DNA of 64,000 nucleotides from Pelistega europaea (lineage in GTDB: Bacteria; Pseudomonadota; Gammaproteobacteria; Burkholderiales; Burkholderiaceae_B). The translations under genes and the position numbers were made by a program. Each line of letters begins with the position of its first letter. Position 1 is the stretch's first letter. A model generated the notes under the pieces. That model was not told the DNA's origin. It did no database searches and was given only the letters and a program-made list of their open reading frames with translations. Shown here in pieces: positions 58,467 through 64,000 of this stretch. The stretch spans positions 1-64,000 of the forward strand of contig NZ_JABGBO010000001.1 of NCBI RefSeq assembly GCF_013133775.1. Reading direction: 5' to 3'.

Positions 58467-59831
58467 TCACACCGTCATTGAGAAAATACGGGTCTGTGGT
58501 TGTTTTCTTAGCATACGTAGGTCAAATGCCATACAGATATTGCGTGAGAAAACACGCCCAGCGGAGGTGATTTTAAGTCCTTTATCGCTAATCTCAATTA
58601 ATCCATCACTTTCCATTTCTTTAAGACGTTCTAATACCTCAGGAAGCTCTTTAAACTGTTGCTCTGGTTTATCCCATTGGGTTTCCAGTAAGCACATCAA
58701 GTTAAGAATGTGGCGACGAATGACCAAGTCCTCATCATTTAGGATATGCCCACGAAAAAGTGGGAACTCATCGCGTGCAAGGCGTTCATAGTAAGGTTCG
58801 ATTTCTTTCTCGTTTTGAGCGAAACCATACCAAGAGTCACCAATGGCTGAAGCACCTAGCCCTACCATTACTTGAGTTGATGAGGAGGTATACCCCATAA
58901 AGTTACGGTGTATGGTTTTATTTTGCATGGCTTGGTAAAGGGTATCGCTAGGGAGTGAGAAATGGTCCATGCCAATTTCTACATAACCAAGCTCTTGCAA
59001 TAAGGCTTTGCCATTTTCATACAAGGCACGTTTTTCTTCACCAGAAGGGAGGTCATTTTCATCAAAACCGCGTTGCCCTACCCCTTTAATCCAAGGTACA
59101 TGTGCATAAGAATAAAATGCTAAACGATCGGGTTTTTGGGTAATGGTACGGCGAATGGTGTTTTCCATTGACTTCCAGGTCTGGAATGGTAAACCAAATA
59201 CAAGGTCATGACTGACGCTGGTATAGCCAATTTCACGCGCAATATCGGTGACGTTTTGTACATTTTCATAGGGCTGAATGCGATGAATGGCCTTTTGTAC
59301 AATCGGGTCGTAATCCTGTACGCCAAAACTCACTCGACGAAAACCTAAGTCGTAGAGCGTTTGTAAATGCTCTCGTTTAGTATTATTGGGGTGTCCTTCA
59401 AAACTTAATTCAGGGTGCGCATCAAGCTCGGATGAATCAAAAATAGTGGAGAGTAATCGCTGTAAATTCTCTGGTTTAAAGAAGGTGGGTGTGCCACCAC
59501 CTAGATGCACTTCTTTGATATGAGGTTTACGCCCAAATAGCTTGAGATACATCCCCCATTCTTTAAGGACTGCATCAATATAAGGCTCCTCTACTGCATG
59601 TTTTTTGGTGATGCGCTTATGACAGGCACAGAAAGTACAGAGGCTTTCACAGAAAGGTAAATGAATATAAAGACTAATCCCCTCTTTATCATTAGACTCT
59701 TCAAAGCTACGTTTCAAAGTCTTGAGATAGTTTTCTGTAGTAAAACTTGATTTGTCCCAATAAGGAACAGTAGGGTAGCTAGTGTAGCGAGGACCAGGAA
59801 TATTGTATTTTTGAATGAGAGAGTTGTTCAT
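58467..59831 (-). CDS. hemN: Oxygen-independent coproporphyrinogen III oxidase (radical SAM)
   Basis: This 454-aa protein has the radical-SAM cluster CESLCTFCACHKR (C-x3-C-x2-C), the GGGTPTFF motif and the HemN-specific C-terminus. Length matches E. coli HemN (457 aa). It decarboxylates coproporphyrinogen III to protoporphyrinogen IX when oxygen is low. The 59832-60123 gap (292 bases) holds no gene. I looked for an FNR box (TTGAT-N4-ATCAA) there and found none. Confidence 0.96.
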   Translation of the reverse strand: MNNSLIQKYNIPGPRYTSYPTVPYWDKSSFTTENYLKTLKRSFEESNDKEGISLYIHLPFCESLCTFCACHKRITKKHAVEEPYIDAVLKEWGMYLKLFGRKPHIKEVHLGGGTPTFFKPENLQRLLSTIFDSSELDAHPELSFEGHPNNTKREHLQTLYDLGFRRVSFGVQDYDPIVQKAIHRIQPYENVQNVTDIAREIGYTSVSHDLVFGLPFQTWKSMENTIRRTITQKPDRLAFYSYAHVPWIKGVGQRGFDENDLPSGEEKRALYENGKALLQELGYVEIGMDHFSLPSDTLYQAMQNKTIHRNFMGYTSSSTQVMVGLGASAIGDSWYGFAQNEKEIEPYYERLARDEFPLFRGHILNDEDLVIRRHILNLMCLLETQWDKPEQQFKELPEVLERLKEMESDGLIEISDKGLKITSAGRVFSRNICMAFDLRMLRKQPQTRIFSMTV

Positions 59832-60123
59832 CTTCTTGCTGTCAATTAAATTGTATTTTGAGTGTTATTTTACCAAACCGTTTTTATTGTAGGAAGCATA
59901 GGCCGTTTTTTTAGTAGGGACAAAATTAGGAGCTCAATGACAAAGGGTGTCTTAAAAATTTAAGTAGGTTCAAGCAGCTAATAAGCTCTACTCGAAATTT
60001 CTAAAAAAGCAAGATGACAAAAATGTCCTAGGATAAAAAGGTCCTATTTTATTTTTGGTCAAAATGTCTTATGTTGAAGTTTTGTAGTACTGTTGAATTA
60101 AAACAATCTCAAGGAGCGAGACA

Positions 60124-60627
60124 ATGACACATCCTACACCGACACAGCAGTCTTCATCGACTACCAACCAGGCTTTACAAGGGGTGAGCCCATCAACTCA
60201 GGGGGGTGATAAAGATACAGCCACTGAAAATACTCAAGATAATCTAGAGAGTAATGTATCGCAGGCATCAGCATCATCTGAATTATCTGTCAATTCGACA
60301 AAAGATAATTCATCGCTAATGAGCATGAACGAAAGAATAAAAGTAGTGTTTATGCTACTTTTAGCTGGTATGTTGCTGTTAATCCCAACGCCTCTAGGGC
60401 TTTTTGTAATGATCTTTATCACATTGCCTAGTTGGATGCTAAAACTAGAAACAAAGACCGACATTATGATGACCTCTCCTGCTACAGGGATAGGATGGTT
60501 ATTAGGTATTGGTTTATTAGCGTTTGCATTGGGGCTAATTAGTTGGTTTTTGGCGGCTATTTGGCATGGACTGAAAGAGGCAAAATTGCAGGAACAGCAA
60601 CGAGTCCGATTGAAAAATAAATGCTGA
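60124..60627 (+). CDS. Membrane protein of unknown function with a Ser/Thr/Gln-rich N-terminus
   Basis: This 167-aa protein has a 65-residue hydrophilic Ser/Thr/Gln-rich start, then two hydrophobic stretches (about 75-102 and 120-150) that predict two to three membrane helices, and a basic tail. I recognise no family. CAAGGAG precedes the ATG, so it is likely expressed. It stands alone between hemN (divergent) and the GST gene (convergent). Confidence 0.7.
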   Translation: MTHPTPTQQSSSTTNQALQGVSPSTQGGDKDTATENTQDNLESNVSQASASSELSVNSTKDNSSLMSMNERIKVVFMLLLAGMLLLIPTPLGLFVMIFITLPSWMLKLETKTDIMMTSPATGIGWLLGIGLLAFALGLISWFLAAIWHGLKEAKLQEQQRVRLKNKC

Positions 60628-60641
60628 TTTATGGGCCCCCC

Positions 60642-61259
60642 CTAATCATGAGGAGTTGTATTTTTTATTGACTCTCTGTCCGATATTTTCTGAAACCACA
60701 TAGCTAATTTGGGATGGGAGACTCTCCAATCTTTATTTGAAAAACGGAAATCTAAATATCCAAGAGTTGCAGCAGTAGCTATACAACCTGCATGAAAATG
60801 TTGAGAGTCTAGTAGAGGAAACCATTTGTTTTCTAAATCATTAAGCCCGGAATCAATTTTCTCCATCTGAGCGTTGTACCAGGTCTCCCAGAATAAATCC
60901 TTAGGTCTTAGGATATTTTCATAGCGACAAAGAAGGCATGCATCAAGAATGGAATCGCCTAATGCTTCTAACGTTAGAATCTCAAAATATTGAGTTTCTG
61001 GATAAAGGGAGGGGCCCTCATTTGCTAGCACTTTATCAATGTATTGGCAAATCACTCGACTATCAAAGAGTGCTTGATTATTCGGCAAAATTGCACAAGG
61101 AACTTTTCCAGATGAATTCTGTTTAACAATTTCTAAATCTCTATGAATAGGATGAGCAGAAGAAGATAAAATTTTAATTTTGTTAATAACATGTCGCTCA
61201 TACGCTGTGATGAGGACTTTTCGAACATATGGAGATGCAGGCGAAAAGAAGAGTTGCAT
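60642..61259 (-). CDS. Glutathione S-transferase family protein
   Basis: This 205-aa protein has a thioredoxin-like N-terminal half with the start LFFSPASPYVRKVLI, the NSSGKVPCAIL loop carrying the cis-Pro, and DSRVICQYID for glutathione contact, followed by an all-helix C-terminal half. Ser in SPASPY could be the catalytic residue. It lies 24 bases after the GntR gene on the same strand, so it belongs to that locus. Confidence 0.88.
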   Translation of the reverse strand: MQLFFSPASPYVRKVLITAYERHVINKIKILSSSAHPIHRDLEIVKQNSSGKVPCAILPNNQALFDSRVICQYIDKVLANEGPSLYPETQYFEILTLEALGDSILDACLLCRYENILRPKDLFWETWYNAQMEKIDSGLNDLENKWFPLLDSQHFHAGCIATAATLGYLDFRFSNKDWRVSHPKLAMWFQKISDRESIKNTTPHD

Positions 61260-61283
61260 AGTTGTTACCTCATAAAAGAGTGG

Positions 61284-61985
61284 TTAGAAGTGATTATTAG
61301 AAACTTGAAGAAAAGTTGCATAGTTAGATTCATTGATATGACTAATCATATATTCAATAGCAAACAAGACGTGTTCTCTCATAATATTTTGTGCCCGTGT
61401 ACCATCATCATTTTTAATGGCTCTAACGATACGATGATGATCATCGTGCGATCTGATTAGAATGTCTCTATCATTAAATAAAATGATACGGTCGGAAATT
61501 AAAGGAACACTGTAAATTTTGTCTAATGTTTCTTTCAAAATAGGATTTCCTGCATAATCCATTAGACACGTATGAAATTCAATATTCATCTTTTTATAGT
61601 CATCTTTCTTTTCATAAAAAGACTCATCTTTTAAGATTGAGTCTCCTATAAAAAGTAAGTGCTCTAAATTGGATATCTGCTTACTCGAAATGTTTTTTGT
61701 TGCTAATTTGCATGCAAGACCTTCTAATTCACTTCGAACAATGACGGCATTTTTTATTTCTTCGATAGAAAATTCTCGAACTTTGAATCCTTTATTGCTT
61801 TGATAGGACACTAGTCCAGAATTAACCAGGGTTGTTAAAACTGTACGAAGTGGTGTTCTGGACACATTAAACATTTCAGCTACTTTATCTTGATTAATCT
61901 TTTCTCCTGGCTTGAGTACTCCAGTAAGAATAGCTTCTTTAATCTCTAGCAGTAGATTGTCTTCTGTGGTAGAGGTTTTTTTCAT
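61284..61985 (-). CDS. GntR-family transcriptional regulator with FCD domain
   Basis: This 233-aa protein has a GntR winged helix (about 10-70: LLLEIKEAILTGVLKPGEKI with FNVSRTPLRTVLTTLVNSGLV) and a C-terminal FCD effector domain (about 80-215) with the metal-binding Asp/His pattern (NIEFHTCLMDYAGN, HHRIVRAI). It likely represses the divergent SDR-TRAP operon and itself, and is released by a sugar acid or similar. Two TGTATACA sites lie in the shared promoter region. GGGAGA precedes the ATG. Confidence 0.93.
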   Translation of the reverse strand: MKKTSTTEDNLLLEIKEAILTGVLKPGEKINQDKVAEMFNVSRTPLRTVLTTLVNSGLVSYQSNKGFKVREFSIEEIKNAVIVRSELEGLACKLATKNISSKQISNLEHLLFIGDSILKDESFYEKKDDYKKMNIEFHTCLMDYAGNPILKETLDKIYSVPLISDRIILFNDRDILIRSHDDHHRIVRAIKNDDGTRAQNIMREHVLFAIEYMISHINESNYATFLQVSNNHF

Positions 61986-62023
61986 GTTTTCTCCCTGTTA
62001 TGGAAAACCCTAGCTATGCAAAA

Positions 62024-62033
62024 ATGTATACAT
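62024..62033. promoter_or_regulatory. GntR operator 1
   Basis: The perfect palindrome ATGTATACAT (in AAAATGTATACATTT) lies 39 bases before the GntR gene start. TGTATACA-type palindromes are common operators of FCD-type GntR proteins. Confidence 0.7.
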
Positions 62034-62075
62034 TTAATTATTATATACTAAAAATAATTCTATATAAACACAAAA

Positions 62076-62084
62076 ATGTATACA
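62076..62084. promoter_or_regulatory. GntR operator 2
   Basis: ATGTATACA with flanking A-runs, 52 bases (about five helix turns) from operator 1 and just before the SDR ribosome site (AAAGGAGG at 62084-62091). A bound dimer here would block SDR-TRAP transcription or initiation. Confidence 0.68.
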
Positions 62085-62095
62085 AAGGAGGATTT

Positions 62096-62842
62096 ATGCA
62101 TCATCATTATTGCTTGGTTACTGGAGCCAATGGGGGCATCGGAAAGGAAACAGTTAAGCGATTGTTACGAGATGGATTTAGGGTATTAGCCACTGGGTTA
62201 TGTTCTGATTTGGCGATAGATGATATTCCGTCACAGTTTCATCATGCACTTGTTGTTGAGGAGCTAGATGTACGGAAAGAAGATAAAGTGGTTGAGCTTT
62301 TTCAACGTTACCAAATCAATCAAGTGGTGAATATTGCAGGCATCTTATTATTTAAAGAAGATGGAACAAGACCATTAATTACAGAGATTTCTATAGATGA
62401 GTGGAATATCACCCAGGAGGTGAATTCTACAGGTACTTTTTTGTTACTGAGAGAATACTTAAAACATGTAAAACAACGCAAAATAAGAGATGGTCGTTTT
62501 GTCGCCATTTCTTCTGTGGCCGCACAATTGGGAGGGTATCGATCAAGTGCTGCCTATATTGCTTCTAAATCTGCTGTATTAGGTCTAATTAAAGCAGCCG
62601 CCCGAGAAGTTGCAGAGTATGGAGTGACTGTTAATGGTGTTGCTCCAGGATTAATTGATGCACCGATGTTGCACCAATCACTAAACCCTGAGCAGTATGG
62701 TGAGGTTCAAGTAAGTATTCCCCTACAACGTATAGGAACTCCTTCAGACATCGCAGGAGCAATTTCTTTCTTGTTGAGTAAGGATGCCTCATATATCACG
62801 GGTGCAATTATTGATGTGAATGGTGGCTACCGTATGCAGTAA
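62096..62842 (+). CDS. Short-chain dehydrogenase/reductase
   Basis: This 248-aa protein has the NAD(P)-binding TGANGGIGKETV near residue 10, the catalytic Ser in SSVAAQ and Tyr/Lys in YIASKSAV. It is a classical SDR with the GAIIDVNGGY end. It probably oxidises or reduces the compound brought in by the TRAP transporter that follows. An upstream ATG at 62000 is in frame, but AAAGGAGG sets the start at 62096. Confidence 0.93.
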   Translation: MHHHYCLVTGANGGIGKETVKRLLRDGFRVLATGLCSDLAIDDIPSQFHHALVVEELDVRKEDKVVELFQRYQINQVVNIAGILLFKEDGTRPLITEISIDEWNITQEVNSTGTFLLLREYLKHVKQRKIRDGRFVAISSVAAQLGGYRSSAAYIASKSAVLGLIKAAAREVAEYGVTVNGVAPGLIDAPMLHQSLNPEQYGEVQVSIPLQRIGTPSDIAGAISFLLSKDASYITGAIIDVNGGYRMQ

Positions 62843-62867
62843 TTTAGATTTTCTGAAGGAGTTGAAT

Positions 62868-63341
62868 ATGAGGAAGTTTTTAAGCATGGTTGCTAATTGC
62901 TTGTCAATATTTTCTGCTTTTTCTGTATTACTCATGATGTTTCATATATTGATTGATGTATTAGGGAAATATTTTTTCAAAATGCCAGTCCCTAGTACAG
63001 CAGAAATTGTAGCGAATTACTACATGATTTCTACAGTCTTTTTTTCTTTAGCATATGTTGAAATAAAGAAGTCACATATTGCAGTAGATCTGTTATATGA
63101 CAGAGTAGCAAATTCAATAAAAAACTTATTCGACCTCTTAGCCATTTTTATGACAGTGTTATTTTATTTGGGGTTAGGATGGTTTTCCTACGAATCAGCA
63201 ATGCGTTCATTTGATATGAATGAAACTATTGATGGAATTTGGAGTGTTACTGTATGGCCAGCTAAGTTTATGTTACCCATTGGTTTAATAGTAGCTGCCT
63301 TTATTGCTATTTCTAATGTTATGAATAAGTCAGAGGCATAA
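62868..63341 (+). CDS. TRAP transporter small permease (DctQ type), second system
   Basis: This 157-aa protein has four membrane segments and the DctQ pattern FKMPVPSTAEIVANYYM and EIKKSHIAVDLLYD. GAAGGAG precedes ATG 62868; earlier in-frame starts overlap the SDR gene. It lies 25 bases after the SDR stop and 1 base before the large permease. Confidence 0.9.
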   Translation: MRKFLSMVANCLSIFSAFSVLLMMFHILIDVLGKYFFKMPVPSTAEIVANYYMISTVFFSLAYVEIKKSHIAVDLLYDRVANSIKNLFDLLAIFMTVLFYLGLGWFSYESAMRSFDMNETIDGIWSVTVWPAKFMLPIGLIVAAFIAISNVMNKSEA

Positions 63342-63342
63342 G

Positions 63343-64000
63343 ATGGATAGATTAGAGATTGGATTCATAGGTATCAGTGTCTTAATTACTCTAATTGCTT
63401 GTAGAGTACCCATTGGGGTTGCCATGGGAGGAACTGCTTTTGCTGGTATTTGGAGTATGATGGGTTGGAAACCAGCAATGGGTATAGCTAAAGCCGTACC
63501 TTTTCATTTAATAGGTGACTGGAACTTGTCTGCTATTCCTATGTTCTTATTAATGGGGTTTATTAGTGTAGAGGCAGGGTTAACAAGGGGCTTATTTGGT
63601 TCTGCAAGAGTATTATTGGCATGGCTACCAGGTGGATTAGCAACTTCAACGGTTATTGCCTCTTCTCTGTTTGCTTCTGCTTCTGGTTCATCAGTTGCTA
63701 CATCTGCAGCTTTCGCAAGAATTGCTGTTCCTGAAATGTTAAAGAATGGTTATCATGCTGGTCTAGCAACCGGTTCTGTGGCAGCATCTGGCACTTTGGG
63801 GGCATTAATACCTCCTTCCATATTAATGATTATTTATGGAATGATTATGGATATCCCTATTAGTTCCTTGTTCATTGCAGGAATCATTCCTGGAATCTTG
63901 ACAGCTATTGCTTTTGTTTTGTTTATCACTATTCGTTGTGTGTTAAGACCAGAATTAGCCCCAAAAATTCATGAAAGTTTATCAAAAGAAGAAATAAGCA
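63343..64000 (+). CDS. TRAP transporter large permease (DctM type), partial at window end
   Basis: The frame starts MDRLEIGFIGISVLITLIAC right after DctQ and runs off the window at residue 219. It shows DctM features: LFASASGSSVATSAAFARIA, NGYHAGLATGSVAASGTLGALIPPS. No binding-protein gene precedes the permeases, so it is probably after the window end or elsewhere. This system is distinct from the TRAP operon at 52-55 kb. Confidence 0.92.
   Translation, partial: MDRLEIGFIGISVLITLIACRVPIGVAMGGTAFAGIWSMMGWKPAMGIAKAVPFHLIGDWNLSAIPMFLLMGFISVEAGLTRGLFGSARVLLAWLPGGLATSTVIASSLFASASGSSVATSAAFARIAVPEMLKNGYHAGLATGSVAASGTLGALIPPSILMIIYGMIMDIPISSLFIAGIIPGILTAIAFVLFITIRCVLRPELAPKIHESLSKEEIS

Noticed and set aside
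59832-60123. FNR-type site before hemN.
   Set aside because: Reading both strands, I found no TTGAT-N4-ATCAA pattern; the closest pairings are too weak.
60636-60642. C7 run at the end of the GST gene considered as a slippage site.
   Set aside because: It lies outside both coding regions, after the GST stop, and would have little effect.

Overview
This is a low-GC (roughly 40% by eye) proteobacterial chromosome segment that spans the replication-initiation locus. The block rpmH-rnpA-yidD-yidC (minus strand) facing dnaA-dnaN-gyrB (plus strand), together with PiuC, a PiuA/Fiu-type TonB receptor, PanB, HemN, TRAP transporters and many amino-acid ABC transporters, points to Betaproteobacteria, order Burkholderiales. 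The base composition and protein style suggest an AT-rich Alcaligenaceae such as the Pelistega/Taylorella/Oligella group. The genus is an inference.

Layout. 0-1.1 kb: the edge of an apparent IS3-family element, then a secreted-protein gene split by a T8 tract. 1.3-2.2 kb: a HIT hydrolase, a 22-bp tandem repeat and a small Pmp3/YqaE-like membrane protein. 2.3-14.9 kb: a dense catabolic island with a D-2-hydroxyacid dehydrogenase, RidA, DUF1028, a LysR regulator, an ArgE-like M20 deacylase, a fused permease-ATPase amino-acid importer, two paralogous solute-binding proteins, two PhyH-type oxygenases, a flavin monooxygenase and a class II aldolase. I cannot assign this set to a named pathway. It is the best candidate here for an undescribed system: uptake and oxidative or hydrolytic breakdown of a modified amino acid or similar polar compound. 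15.0-23.2 kb: the replication and membrane-insertion core, with a candidate oriC/dnaA control region at 17.54-17.91 kb. 23.3-26.6 kb: an iron-uptake pair (PiuC and a TonB receptor) with Fur-like boxes. 26.8-29.3 kb: housekeeping enzymes.

29.3-34.9 kb: a complete oligopeptide ABC operon (F-B-C-D-A order). 34.9-37.7 kb: a UvrD-like helicase and ferredoxin-NADP reductase. 38.1-42.9 kb: a branched-chain-amino-acid-type ABC operon with a fused LivH-LivM permease and a T15 tract just after its likely promoter. 43-45.4 kb: a DUF3861 protein and the glutathione-dependent formaldehyde pathway (FrmA, FghA). 45.5-49.3 kb: a decay zone with an MFS pseudogene, a DUF945 protein, and an MBL hydrolase and GlxA-type regulator that have both lost sequence around a shared head-to-head junction. 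49.3-55.2 kb: panB, an acetolactate synthase large subunit without ilvN, and a TRAP operon. 55.5-60.6 kb: a PepSY membrane protein with a His-rich insert, a small lipoprotein, a methyltransferase, hemN and an orphan membrane protein. 60.6-64 kb: a GntR-controlled locus (GST, GntR, divergent SDR and a second TRAP transporter cut by the window end) with two TGTATACA operators.

The common theme is import of organic and amino acids, with two unusual transporter gene fusions. Several sites could slip or have decayed (T8, T15, tandem repeats, truncated genes). I see no rRNA, tRNA or CRISPR array.
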